Shown here piece by piece: positions 8,968 through 17,726 of a stretch of DNA of 64,000 nucleotides. Positions within the stretch are counted from its first letter, which is position 1; every line of letters begins with the position of its first letter. The position numbers were made by a program, and so were the translations under genes. Below the pieces are notes generated by a model. That model was not told the origin of the DNA, did not search any database, and worked only from the letters and a program-made list of their open reading frames with translations. The DNA is taken from NCBI RefSeq assembly GCF_900102965.1, contig NZ_FNGM01000015.1, positions 57,606 through 121,605 on the forward strand. Direction: 5' to 3'. The stretch comes from Paenibacillus jilunlii (GTDB lineage Bacteria; Bacillota; Bacilli; Paenibacillales; Paenibacillaceae).

Positions 8968-10941
8968 ATGCGATTTCGCCAGGTTCATCTCGATTATCAC
9001 ACCTCCGAAGCCATTACACCGATCGGAGCCCGTTTTGACAAAAAACAGTTTCAGGAAATGCTGAAGCTGGGCAACGTGGATTCTGTTACAGTCTTCTCCA
9101 AATGCCACCATGGCTGGGCCTATCATCCGTCGGAAGCCAATGAGATTCATCCCGGGCTGAGCTTCGATTTGCTTGGAGCCCAGATCGAAGCCGCCCATGA
9201 AATTAACGTAAAGACGCCGGTATATCTATCAGCCGGTCTGGATGAGAAGCTGGCCAGGCGCCATCCGGAATGGCTTATCCGGGACGAAAACGATCAGACG
9301 AACTGGGTGAAGGGCTTCCTGGAACCGGGATATCATCAGTTCTGCATGAACACGCCTTATCTGGATATCCTGATTGCCCAGACCCGCGAGGTCGTGTCGC
9401 GCTATGATCTGGACGGCCTGTTCTTCGATATTGTGGGTGTGCGCAAATGTTACTGCCACAGCTGTATAGAGAGCGTGCGGCGCGAGGGCGGAGACCCGCG
9501 GGATGAGAAGGCGATGCGCAGACTCTGGGAGAGAACCTATGCCAATTATACGGCCAGGGTGAAGGAAGCAGCGGAAGCAATCAAGCCGGGACTGCCGATC
9601 TTCCATAATGGCGGACACATTGCGCGCGGCCGCCGTGATCTGGCAGGGATGAACAGCCACTTGGAGCTGGAATCACTGCCCACGGGCGGCTGGGGTTATG
9701 ACCATTTCCCGCTGTCGGCCAGATATGCGCAGACGCTGGGTGTCCAATTCCTTGGCATGACCGGTAAATTCCATACGTCCTGGGGAGAATTCGGCGGCTA
9801 TAAGCATCCGAACGCACTCCGCTATGAAACCGCACTCAGTATCGCCAATGGCGCAGGATGTTCAATCGGTGATCAGCTGCATCCCGACGGACATATGGAT
9901 GAAGCGACCTATGCCCTGATCGGAGAAGCTTACCGTGAGGTCGAGAGCAAAGAAGGATGGTGCACTCAGGCGACGAACGTTGCGGATGTCGCGCTGCTGT
10001 CACTCGAAGCGACCGGAGTGCACCCGCAGGCACAGACAGGTGGGCGCAAACCGCCATCAGATGCAGGAGCTGCCCGCATCCTGCTGGAGGGAAAATTCCT
10101 GTTTGACGTCATCGACAAAGAGCATGATTTCACAGCCTATAAGGTGTTGATTTTGCCGGATTATGTGGCTGTGGATGACGGGCTGCGCGGTCAACTGGAG
10201 CTGTTCTTGCAGCAGGGCGGTAAAATTCTGGCAACAGGCTGGTCCGGGCTTGATCCGGAAGGGACGCAGTTTGCAGTCGATTTCGGGGCGCGGCATGTGG
10301 AAGCCAATCCTTACCGTCCCGATTATTTCCGTCCTGCTTTCAAGCCCGGGAGCTTGCAGGAGGCCTCCTTCATCTTTTATGCCCAGGGGCAGAAGATTGA
10401 GCTTGCCGGGGGCACAGAGCTTGGACGCCGTGAAGATCCCTATTTTAACCGTGATGTATTTACCTTCTGCTCGCACCAGCATACGCCAAGCAGCCATGTT
10501 AATGGTGGACCCGGCATGGTCGAAAACGGCAATGGCATCTATATCGCATGGAATGTATTCGAAGATTACGCTGCTAAAGGCAGCCTGATTGTGAAGGAAA
10601 CCGTTCTGCATGCGCTGAACCGGCTGCTTCCTGACAAAACCCTGCATACGAATCTTCCGGCGCAGGGCATCGTCACTTTGCAGGAGCAGAAGGAGGAGAA
10701 GCGCCTGGTCAATCATCTGCTGTATGCGTCACCGGTCCGCAGAGGCGAGAACATTGAAGTGATCGAGGATATTATCCCGCTATACGATGTCCAGGTTTCT
10801 GTCCGAACGGAAGGCCGGGTCCGGAATGTGTATCTGGCTCCGCAGATGACACCGCTTCCTTTCAGCCGGGAAGAACAGACCGTTCACTACACGGTACCCG
10901 TGCTGGAATGCCATCAAATGGTGGTTCTTGATTATGAATGA
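8968..10941 (+). CDS. GHL6-type glycoside hydrolase with GH42-like trimerisation domain (657 aa)
   Basis: Putative cytosolic glycosidase. Residues ~1-330 form a TIM barrel of the hypothetical glycosyl hydrolase 6 type, related to alpha-L-fucosidases: DSVTVFSKCHHGWAYHPS, DLDGLFFDIVG (a likely catalytic Asp region) and CYCHSC, a Cys/His cluster. Residues ~340-570 look like the beta-galactosidase trimerisation (Rossmann-like) domain: YKVLILPDYVAVDDGLRGQL and FLQQGGKILATGWSG. The C-terminal part is beta-rich. The start is supported by GGAAAGGAAGGG just upstream. There is no signal peptide. The divergent AraC gene and the serine hydrolase 43 bp downstream suggest a small regulated unit. The substrate is unknown; the catalytic residues are not proven. 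Confidence 0.75.
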   Translation: MRFRQVHLDYHTSEAITPIGARFDKKQFQEMLKLGNVDSVTVFSKCHHGWAYHPSEANEIHPGLSFDLLGAQIEAAHEINVKTPVYLSAGLDEKLARRHPEWLIRDENDQTNWVKGFLEPGYHQFCMNTPYLDILIAQTREVVSRYDLDGLFFDIVGVRKCYCHSCIESVRREGGDPRDEKAMRRLWERTYANYTARVKEAAEAIKPGLPIFHNGGHIARGRRDLAGMNSHLELESLPTGGWGYDHFPLSARYAQTLGVQFLGMTGKFHTSWGEFGGYKHPNALRYETALSIANGAGCSIGDQLHPDGHMDEATYALIGEAYREVESKEGWCTQATNVADVALLSLEATGVHPQAQTGGRKPPSDAGAARILLEGKFLFDVIDKEHDFTAYKVLILPDYVAVDDGLRGQLELFLQQGGKILATGWSGLDPEGTQFAVDFGARHVEANPYRPDYFRPAFKPGSLQEASFIFYAQGQKIELAGGTELGRREDPYFNRDVFTFCSHQHTPSSHVNGGPGMVENGNGIYIAWNVFEDYAAKGSLIVKETVLHALNRLLPDKTLHTNLPAQGIVTLQEQKEEKRLVNHLLYASPVRRGENIEVIEDIIPLYDVQVSVRTEGRVRNVYLAPQMTPLPFSREEQTVHYTVPVLECHQMVVLDYE

Positions 10942-10984
10942 GCCTCAATATTGATAATTATACTTTTCAAAAAGAGGATGGCGA

Positions 10985-12121
10985 ATGATGAACTTTGAAC
11001 CCTTGTCTTCATTTATCGACCGTATCACCTCCTGGCGTATCCCGTGGGCGGAGGTGCTTGTTATGTACCGCAACGAACCGGTTTTCCGTTACCGCAACGG
11101 CTATGCCAACCTGGAAGAGAAGACGCCAATCGATGACGGACGGATCATTAATCTCTACTCTCTGACCAAGATCATGACCTGCACGGCGGCCCTTAAGCTC
11201 GCGGAGAGGGGTGCCTTCCTGCTGAATGACCGGCTGTCGGACTATCTGCCCGAATTCACTGAAATGACCGTAAAAAAGAGATTGCCGGACGGCGAACTTG
11301 TACTGGAGCGGGCGGTGCATCCGATTACGGTACGTGATCTGTTCACCATGTCGGCGGGTTTCTCCTATGATCTGGGGCTGCCTTCCATTAAGGAAGCTGT
11401 GGGACGCACTAACGGCAAAATGCCGACACGCGCCATTGCGGAGGCCCTTGCCAAGGAGCCGCTGCAGTTCGAACCGGGTACCCGGTGGAATTACAGCTTA
11501 TGCCATGATGTCCTTGCAGCACTCGTCGAGGCTGTGGATGGCCGGCGGTTTAGCACGTATATCCGGGAGGAAATTACCGGGCCGCTGGGCATGGCCGATA
11601 CAGGCTTCGAGCTTTCGGACGAGCAGCGGAGCCGCCTGGCACCGCAGTACGAATATAGCGATGAGCTCGGCAAGCCCGTGCGGAAGGACGGGAACGGGTT
11701 CCGGCTCGGAACCGAATACGAGAGCGGCGGGGCGGGATTGCTGTCTACCGTGACCGACTACGCGCAATTCTTGAATGCGCTGACGAATCAGGGAACAAGC
11801 CCGGACGGCGTGCGTATTCTGTCACCGGCATCGGTGAAGCTGATGCGGACGGAGCAGCTGACCGAGGGCATGCGCGGCGATTTCTCCTGGGAGCAGCTGA
11901 AAGGCTACAGCTACGGGCTGGGCGTCAGAACCCATATCTCCCAGGCCCGCAGCGGCTCGCTGAGCCCGCTCGGCGAATTTGGCTGGAGCGGTGCTGCCGG
12001 CTGCCTGGCCGTCATCGATCCGGCCTCGCAGCTGACCGTGATGTATGCGCAGCATATGCTGAACAATCAGGAGCCGTTTGTGCACCCGCGATTGAGAAAT
12101 ATCGTGTACACCTGCTTATGA
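10985..12121 (+). CDS. Serine hydrolase, beta-lactamase/class C family (378 aa)
   Basis: Serine-dependent hydrolase of the penicillin-binding-protein/esterase fold. The nucleophile motif SxxK is visible as SLTKIMT near residue 59, the YxN-like motif as WNYSLCHDVLAAL near residue 170, and a C-terminal GWSGAAGC stretch fills the place of the HxG/KTG motif. No signal peptide is seen, so it is probably a cytoplasmic esterase rather than an antibiotic-degrading lactamase. ATG 10985 has GAGG at 7 bases; the adjacent ATG at 10988 is an alternative. It probably shares a transcript with the glycosidase gene and is followed by a strong terminator. Confidence 0.8.
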   Translation: MMNFEPLSSFIDRITSWRIPWAEVLVMYRNEPVFRYRNGYANLEEKTPIDDGRIINLYSLTKIMTCTAALKLAERGAFLLNDRLSDYLPEFTEMTVKKRLPDGELVLERAVHPITVRDLFTMSAGFSYDLGLPSIKEAVGRTNGKMPTRAIAEALAKEPLQFEPGTRWNYSLCHDVLAALVEAVDGRRFSTYIREEITGPLGMADTGFELSDEQRSRLAPQYEYSDELGKPVRKDGNGFRLGTEYESGGAGLLSTVTDYAQFLNALTNQGTSPDGVRILSPASVKLMRTEQLTEGMRGDFSWEQLKGYSYGLGVRTHISQARSGSLSPLGEFGWSGAAGCLAVIDPASQLTVMYAQHMLNNQEPFVHPRLRNIVYTCL

Positions 12122-12130
12122 AGTGATAAT

Positions 12131-12179
12131 ACTCCTTTTCAGTGCTTGTCTAATCAACAAGTCTGAAGAGGAGTTTTTA
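12131..12179 (+). terminator. Rho-independent terminator after the serine hydrolase
   Basis: The arms ACTCCTTTTCAG and CTGAAGAGGAGT pair with one G-U; the inner CTTGT/ACAAG also pairs. TTTTTATT follows. Confidence 0.8.
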
Positions 12180-12181
12180 TT

Positions 12182-12541
12182 ATGACTAGAAATAAACAAA
12201 TTGAGGGTAACCTCCGGCAAAGGCATCTCCGACGTTGGAGAAGTCGATAAGTTATCTGGGCGAACCCTGTCGCAGCCGAATTATGGAGATGTTAACTGAT
12301 ATTCCAGAGTGAGAATGTAAAAGAAAACCTTATTATGGCGGCTGTTCCTCTGGCAGGTATTAGAATTACGAAGCAGTTAGAAGCTGCTTATAAAATGAAA
12401 ACTAGAGATTTTGAGATGAAGCAGAGGGATTTAGAAGTAGATATAGAAGTAGATATGGTCAATGGAGCGGACTATATTGTGATTTTCATATCCCATGAGG
12501 ATGAATTGACAGCTTTGGCTGACAAAGTTATCCATCTTTAA
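12182..12541 (+). pseudogene. Decayed gene remnants, including a 68-codon open frame
   Basis: Between two strong terminators lie fragments that read like protein but are broken. One frame (12207-12299) gives a glycine-rich peptide containing SGKGISDVGEVDKLSG before a stop. A second frame (12296-12541, first ATG at 12335) gives a peptide with the centre RDLEVDIEVDMVNGADYIVIF. They could be ends of two genes or one frameshifted gene. No ribosome site precedes the 68-codon frame. I do not recognise the family. The region may be what is left of an accessory gene pair. Confidence 0.3.
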
Positions 12542-12614
12542 GTTTTTACAATTAAGCATATTCAGTTTTTTTCACTTTATTTCAGCGAATGGAATCCCTT
12601 ATCAGTTAAAGATC

Positions 12615-12664
12615 ACAGGACAAGGGTCCGGCGTTCTTAGAAGAACACCGGACCCTTGTCCTGT
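12615..12664. terminator. Long perfect hairpin, terminator of the LacI gene
   Basis: A 23-24-bp stem (arms begin ACAGGACAAGGGTCCGG and end CCGGACCCTTGTCCTGT, one non-canonical pair) with a tiny loop lies downstream of the - strand LacI gene. A clear T-run is missing, so it may instead be a boundary palindrome, but its position fits termination. Confidence 0.6.
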
Positions 12665-12708
12665 TTCTACGCTTCGATCTTTGATTGGGACGGATCTGCG
12701 AAATCTCT

Positions 12709-13755
12709 TTAGTTGAGAACAGGCGTGGACCCCCGGAATATCATATCCGTTGCAACATGGGTCACCTGGTACGGCCTGGTGTTGTCTTTGATTCTGGATA
12801 ATAGAATTTCAGCTGAAATAATCCCCATTTGGCTGCTGTAGATATGTACGGTTGTCAGATGAGGTTCGACAACCCGCGACTCCGAAGCATCATCAAATCC
12901 GCATACAGCAACTTCTTCCGGTACTTTAACCCCTTTGTTCTTCAGAGACTTCATAACACTGATGGCAATGAAATCATTGGCACAGATAAAGACGGATGGC
13001 CGCTCTTCCAGGGCATCCAGTTGATGCCCCATCCAGTTTTCCTCCATATTGATATTGAAGTTCCGGTCTGGCGCTACAATGTTATGGGCCGGATTCAGGG
13101 ATATTCCGCATTCAGTAAGAGCTCTGTTAAATCCGGTCCAGCGTTCATTGAAGCTTTTGCAGTGATTGTAATCGCCTACAAAACCGAAGCTGGTGTATCC
13201 ATGATCTATCAGTTTCCGGGTTAAAGAGTAAGTGCTGTGCTCATTCTCCATTAGAACAAGATCAGCCTTCAATTCCGGGTATACCATATCGGCAGCGCAG
13301 TCAATAAAAATAGTCGGAATGCCAAGATCCGTGATCAGCTTGCTGTAAGCCTTATTGAACATTTCAATGCAGATGATACCATCCACACTTGAGGGTTCAA
13401 AGTTACCTGGCAGAGCCATGCCGTTGATATCATTCTCACGGACGAAATAAATTGATAGGGTATAGCCCTTGGTACTGATTTCCTTCTCCAGCCCGCTGAT
13501 CAGCAGGGAACCGAAGTGTGAGCCGTTGGGCAGATTGCAGGTCAATAGTGCAATATTGCCTTGTTTGTCGGAGGAGCTAATAGCTGTATCCATATAAGAA
13601 AATTGTTTGTATTTAAGCTCAACCGCTTTTTTGATCACCTTGTCTCTGGTGTCAGCAGGAATACTGTCAGCCCCGTTCAAAGCTTTGGAGGCCGTATTTC
13701 TGGAGATTCCCAAAGCATCCGCGATGTCCTGTATGGTTACTTTATCTCTAGCCAT
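12709..13755 (-). CDS. LacI family repressor of the fructan operon (348 aa)
   Basis: DNA-binding repressor. The N-terminus is the LacI HTH (VTIQDIADALGISRNTASKALNGA, hinge nearby) followed by a periplasmic-binding-like sensor: NIALLTCNLPNGSHFGSLLISGL, VDGIICIEMFN, DHGYTSFGFVGDY, SVFICANDFIAISVMKSL and VAVCGFDDASESR. I chose ATG 13755, directly before the HTH as is usual; longer starts at 13836 or 13791 add residues not seen in the family. It is divergent from the permease-binding protein-GH32-fructokinase operon and probably represses it until a fructan-derived sugar binds. Confidence 0.85.
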   Translation of the reverse strand: MARDKVTIQDIADALGISRNTASKALNGADSIPADTRDKVIKKAVELKYKQFSYMDTAISSSDKQGNIALLTCNLPNGSHFGSLLISGLEKEISTKGYTLSIYFVRENDINGMALPGNFEPSSVDGIICIEMFNKAYSKLITDLGIPTIFIDCAADMVYPELKADLVLMENEHSTYSLTRKLIDHGYTSFGFVGDYNHCKSFNERWTGFNRALTECGISLNPAHNIVAPDRNFNINMEENWMGHQLDALEERPSVFICANDFIAISVMKSLKNKGVKVPEEVAVCGFDDASESRVVEPHLTTVHIYSSQMGIISAEILLSRIKDNTRPYQVTHVATDMIFRGSTPVLN

Positions 13756-14167
13756 GTATTGTACGTTCACCTCTATATCATATCTTCTCATCGTCTTAAC
13801 TTTCTTAAATGTATAATAGTTTTCCAAAAATAGCAATATAGAATTTACAAATGCACAAATTAGTTTACATTAATTGATTAACTTATGTGCAAAAATATCA
13901 TGAGTATTATTACTAAATGTGAATGTGTAAAGCTGAAAATTACAAAAAAACCCTACTTTTTACCCACTATTTGTTATTTTACAAAGAGAAATAGCTATTT
14001 TTGAATTTTTTTTATTGTCAAATGAACAAAAATATTTTTACAAAATTTATTGACGTATGGTGAACTGTCTGATAAATTGTAAATGCAGCAGGGCTTGAGG
14101 GCCGCAGATACGGTGAGCTGTATTTGCATCACACATTAAATTTGTAATAGAAATGGAGGCAAAGGCA
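13756..14167. promoter_or_regulatory. AT-rich control region of the fructan operon
   Basis: A + strand promoter is visible: TTGACG (14050-14055), a 17-bp spacer and TAAATT (14073-14078). The transcript would carry a hairpin at 14104-14127 (GCAGATACGG/CTGTATTTGC, loop TGAG) before the start. Repeated TTTACA/TGTAAA words around 13845-13875 and 14078 may be operator parts, but I see no clean LacI palindrome. The rest is very AT-rich. Confidence 0.55.
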
Positions 14168-15121
14168 TTGCAAAACACAATAAAAGCGGATGCCAGAAGT
14201 ACGGTGCCCAGATCTTCGGGTTCCTTGCTAAATTTTATAAAGAAGCATTACTTTCTTTATTTAATGCTCGCTCCGGCGTTGATCCTGACCCTTATTTTTA
14301 AATACGGTCCCATGTATGGCGCGATCATCGCCTTTAAAGATTTCAGTCCCATCAAAGGAATCCTGGGCAGTGAGTGGGTAGGCTTGTACAACTTTAACAA
14401 GTTTCTTTCTTCCCCCAATTTCGAAGTCATTTTTATGAATACGCTTAAATTAAGTTTTTTCGGGCTGGTTCTGAGCTTTCCCGTTCCCATCCTGCTCGCC
14501 TTGATGCTGAATCAGGTACGCAAGTCTGCAGTCAAGAAAAATATACAGCTGTTTCTGTATGCACCTAACTTTATTTCCGTAGTGGTTGTGGTGGGGATGC
14601 TGTTTATCTTCTTGTCCCCGACAGGGCCGATCAACCAGCTCCTTACCTGGGCTACAGGTGAACCTGTAATGTTCATGTCCCGTCCGGAGTATTTCCGCTG
14701 GATCTACATTCTATCGGATATCTGGACGAGTGCAGGCTGGGCCTCAATTATTTATGTGGCGGCTCTTGCCAACGTTGACCCTGAGTTACATAATGCTGCG
14801 AATCTGGACGGCGCCAATCTTTTGCAAAGAATTCGCCATATCGATCTTCCGACCATTCGCCCGATTATGGCCATTGTGTTTATTCTGGCTGCGGGCGGGA
14901 TCATGTCGATCGGATTTGAAAAGGCTTATCTTATGCAAACGGCGACCAACCTGCCGACATCCGAGATCATTCCGACTTATGTGTACAAAATAGGCTTGCA
15001 ATCAGGCGACTACGCTTACTCAGCCGCAGTAGGGTTGTTCAACTCTCTCATCAACGTTGTATTGCTCATTACGGTGAACTTCATTGTGAAGAAGCTGAAT
15101 GAGGGCGACGGCCTTTACTAA
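14168..15121 (+). CDS. ABC sugar transporter permease, LplB type (317 aa)
   Basis: Inner-membrane permease, first of two, for import of fructo-oligosaccharides. Six hydrophobic segments are visible, beginning YLMLAPALILTLIFKYGPMYG, and the conserved permease loop EAA-like motif is ELHNAANLDGANLLQRIRHIDLP near residues 205-225, which contacts the ATPase. TTG 14168 is the likely start, with GGAGG at 8 bases; an ATG at 14153 overlaps the ribosome site itself. No ATPase gene is present, as is common for this class, which borrows a shared MsmX-like ATPase. The second permease begins 17 bp downstream. Confidence 0.88.
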   Translation: MQNTIKADARSTVPRSSGSLLNFIKKHYFLYLMLAPALILTLIFKYGPMYGAIIAFKDFSPIKGILGSEWVGLYNFNKFLSSPNFEVIFMNTLKLSFFGLVLSFPVPILLALMLNQVRKSAVKKNIQLFLYAPNFISVVVVVGMLFIFLSPTGPINQLLTWATGEPVMFMSRPEYFRWIYILSDIWTSAGWASIIYVAALANVDPELHNAANLDGANLLQRIRHIDLPTIRPIMAIVFILAAGGIMSIGFEKAYLMQTATNLPTSEIIPTYVYKIGLQSGDYAYSAAVGLFNSLINVVLLITVNFIVKKLNEGDGLY

Positions 15122-15138
15122 GAAAGGAGTACCTGTAC

Positions 15139-16020
15139 ATGTTTATCAAACATTCCCGGCTGGACCGCTTTATTCTCGCGCTGAATGCCACATTCTTGAC
15201 GCTCGCTGTGTTGGTGGTGGTGCTGCCGCTCGTTTATGTGGTGATTGCCTCCTTCATGGACCCGTCGGTACTGCTCAGCCATGGATTATCCTTCAAAATC
15301 TCGGACTGGTCATTAGACGGCTACAAAATGATTCTTACCAATCCGGCGATGATCCGCGGTTTTGGAAACGCTGTTTTCTACTCCGTGGCCTTTGCGGTGC
15401 TTACGGTTCTGGTCTCTATCTGCGCAGGTTATGCCCTGTCGGATGACAGGCTGAAGGGCAAAGGGTTTTTTATGACCTTGTTCATTATTACGATGTTTTT
15501 TGGCGGGGGCCTTGTGCCGACTTACCTGCTGGTCAAAAATCTGGGCCTGCTTGACACGGTATGGGCTGTAATCATTCCCGGAGCAGTCAACGTATGGAAT
15601 ATTATCCTATCGCGGACCTTTTTTAAGGGCGTGCCCAATGAATTAAGGGAGGCAGCTAATGTAGATGGGGCATCAGAGTGGCGGATTTTCATCGGCATTG
15701 TATTGCCGCTCTCCAAACCTATTATCTTCGTGCTTGCCCTGTATGCCTTTGTGGGCCAGTGGAATTCCTACTTCGACGCCATGATTTATCTGGATAATCC
15801 GAACCTTCATCCGCTGCAGCTCGTACTGCGTTCCATCCTGATTCAGAATCAGGTCGATCCGGGCATGATCAGTGATCAGCTCGCCATGGCGGAAATGAAG
15901 CGGTTGTCCGAAATCATCAAATATGCTGCCATTGTAGTTTCCAGTCTGCCGCTGATCATTATGTATCCTTTCTTCCAGAAGTACTTTGAAAAAGGTGTCA
16001 TGCTCGGTTCCCTGAAATAG
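15139..16020 (+). CDS. ABC sugar transporter permease, YtcP type (293 aa)
   Basis: Second membrane subunit of the same importer. It begins with a transmembrane segment (LTLAVLVVVLPLVYVVIASF), carries four more, and shows the EAA loop NELREAANVDGASEWRIFIG. It ends with the YPFFQKYFEKGVMLGSLK tail typical of YtcP/AraQ-like permeases. GAAAGGAG precedes the start. It lies between the first permease gene and the binding lipoprotein gene. Confidence 0.9.
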   Translation: MFIKHSRLDRFILALNATFLTLAVLVVVLPLVYVVIASFMDPSVLLSHGLSFKISDWSLDGYKMILTNPAMIRGFGNAVFYSVAFAVLTVLVSICAGYALSDDRLKGKGFFMTLFIITMFFGGGLVPTYLLVKNLGLLDTVWAVIIPGAVNVWNIILSRTFFKGVPNELREAANVDGASEWRIFIGIVLPLSKPIIFVLALYAFVGQWNSYFDAMIYLDNPNLHPLQLVLRSILIQNQVDPGMISDQLAMAEMKRLSEIIKYAAIVVSSLPLIIMYPFFQKYFEKGVMLGSLK

Positions 16021-16079
16021 GGGACGGGCTGAACATAGATACAGATTTACATTCATCCTACTCAGGAGGTCATGTTTCC

Positions 16080-17693
16080 ATGAAAAAACTGACAAAATCA
16101 AAAGTTGTAGCCCAAGCAGCTTCTGCGTCTGTGCTTGCCTCTCTCATGTTCCTTAGTGCATGCAGCGGTGGCGGCGGAGGAAGTGCAGCGAGTAAAGAAC
16201 AGGACCCCAGCGGCAAAGTTACCCTGAACTTTATTACGCAAAGCTCCCCGCTGGCCCCGGCCGATCCGAATGACAAGCTGATCAATAAACGTCTTGAAGA
16301 AAAAACAAATGTTCATATTAACTGGAAAAACTTCACCAGAGATGTATTTGTGGAAAAAAGAAACCTGGCGGTGGCCAGCGGCGACCTGCCCGATGCGATT
16401 TTTAATGCCGACTATAGCGACTACGAGCTGCTCAAACTCGCCAAAGACGGTACCATCATTCCGCTGAACGATCTGATCGAGAAGAATATGCCCAATTTTA
16501 AAAAAGTGCTGGAAGAAGCTCCTGAATACAAAAGCATGATTACGGCGCCGGACGGCAATATTTATGCCTTTCCCTGGATTGAAGAGCTGGGCAACGGCAA
16601 AGAGCGGATTCAGGCTGTAGACAGCATGCCTTGGATCAACGTCGAATGGCTGAAGAAGCTGGGCCTGGAGATGCCAAAAACGACAGATGAGCTGAAAAAA
16701 GTGCTGATCGCCTTCAAGACGCAGGACCCGAACGGCAACGGCCAGGCGGATGAAATCCCGCTGTCCTTCATCAATAAGCCGGGCGCGGAAGATCTGGCCT
16801 TCCTCTTTGCTTCCTTCGGACTTGGGGAGAACCCCGACCATGCGGTAGTTAGCGATGACGGCAAAGTGATCTTTACCGCGGCGGAAGAAGGCTATAAGAA
16901 CGCCATTTCATTTGTCAATGAGCTGAACAAAGAAGGACTTATTGATATCGAGGCTTACACGCAGGACTGGAGTACGTACCTGGCCAAAGGAAAGGATCAA
17001 CGCTACGGATTGTACTTCTCCTGGGATAAGGCTAACATCTCCGGAGCTAATGATGCCTATGATGTAATGCCTCCGCTCGCTGGCCCGGATGGCGAAGTCA
17101 ATGTAACGAGAACCAATGCCCTTGGCCTTGGGCGCGGCAAAATGGTCGTGACAAGCGCCAACAAAAACCTGGAAACCACGGCGAAGTGGGTGGACCAGCT
17201 GTATGATCCGCTCCAGTCCGTGCAGGACAACTGGGGTACCTATGGGGATGAGACACAGCAGAACATCTTCGAATTGGATGAAGCCAAAGGCATGCTGAAA
17301 CATCTGCCGCTGGAAGGTGCGGCTCCTGTTGAGCTTCGTGAGAAAACAAGCATCGGCGGACCACTGGCCGTCCTCGATTCCTACTATGGCAAATATACCA
17401 CCATGCCGGATGATGCCAAAGGCAGAATGGACATTATCAAGAACATCATGGCGCCGAAGATGAAAGCGGAGAATGTAATGCCAAGCGTGTTCAATTCGAT
17501 TGAAGAGCTGGACCGCCTGACGACGATTGAAACGGATTTGTTCGCCTACGTCCTTAGAATGCGTACAGAGTGGTACCAGAACGGCAAAGTGAATGAGCAG
17601 TGGGATGAATATCTGAAAGAGCTGGACCGGCTGGGCCTGCAGGAATGGCTGAAAATTAAACAAACCGGTTATGACAGAGCAACACAAAAATAA
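16080..17693 (+). CDS. Extracellular solute-binding lipoprotein, LipO-like (537 aa)
   Basis: Substrate-capturing subunit of the importer. The signal sequence ends in the lipobox LSAC followed by a glycine spacer, so the mature protein is lipid-anchored outside the membrane. Length and the features INWKNFTRDVFVEKRNLAVA, SGDLPDAIFNADYSDYELL and WINVEWLKKLGLEMPKTTDE match the long LipO/family-1 binding proteins paired with LplB/YtcP permeases. An EF-hand-like loop, DPNGNGQADEIPL, near residue 215 may bind calcium. The start has AGGAGG upstream. From context it binds fructan-derived oligosaccharides; this is inference. Confidence 0.88.
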   Translation: MKKLTKSKVVAQAASASVLASLMFLSACSGGGGGSAASKEQDPSGKVTLNFITQSSPLAPADPNDKLINKRLEEKTNVHINWKNFTRDVFVEKRNLAVASGDLPDAIFNADYSDYELLKLAKDGTIIPLNDLIEKNMPNFKKVLEEAPEYKSMITAPDGNIYAFPWIEELGNGKERIQAVDSMPWINVEWLKKLGLEMPKTTDELKKVLIAFKTQDPNGNGQADEIPLSFINKPGAEDLAFLFASFGLGENPDHAVVSDDGKVIFTAAEEGYKNAISFVNELNKEGLIDIEAYTQDWSTYLAKGKDQRYGLYFSWDKANISGANDAYDVMPPLAGPDGEVNVTRTNALGLGRGKMVVTSANKNLETTAKWVDQLYDPLQSVQDNWGTYGDETQQNIFELDEAKGMLKHLPLEGAAPVELREKTSIGGPLAVLDSYYGKYTTMPDDAKGRMDIIKNIMAPKMKAENVMPSVFNSIEELDRLTTIETDLFAYVLRMRTEWYQNGKVNEQWDEYLKELDRLGLQEWLKIKQTGYDRATQK

Positions 17694-17726
17694 ACAATAG
17701 GCAGTGGAGTAAAGGAGAGAGCTATA

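Noticed and set aside
13756..14167. A catabolite-responsive (CcpA) site before the fructan operon.
   Set aside because: I looked for a TGNAANCGNTNNCA-like word and found none that fits well.
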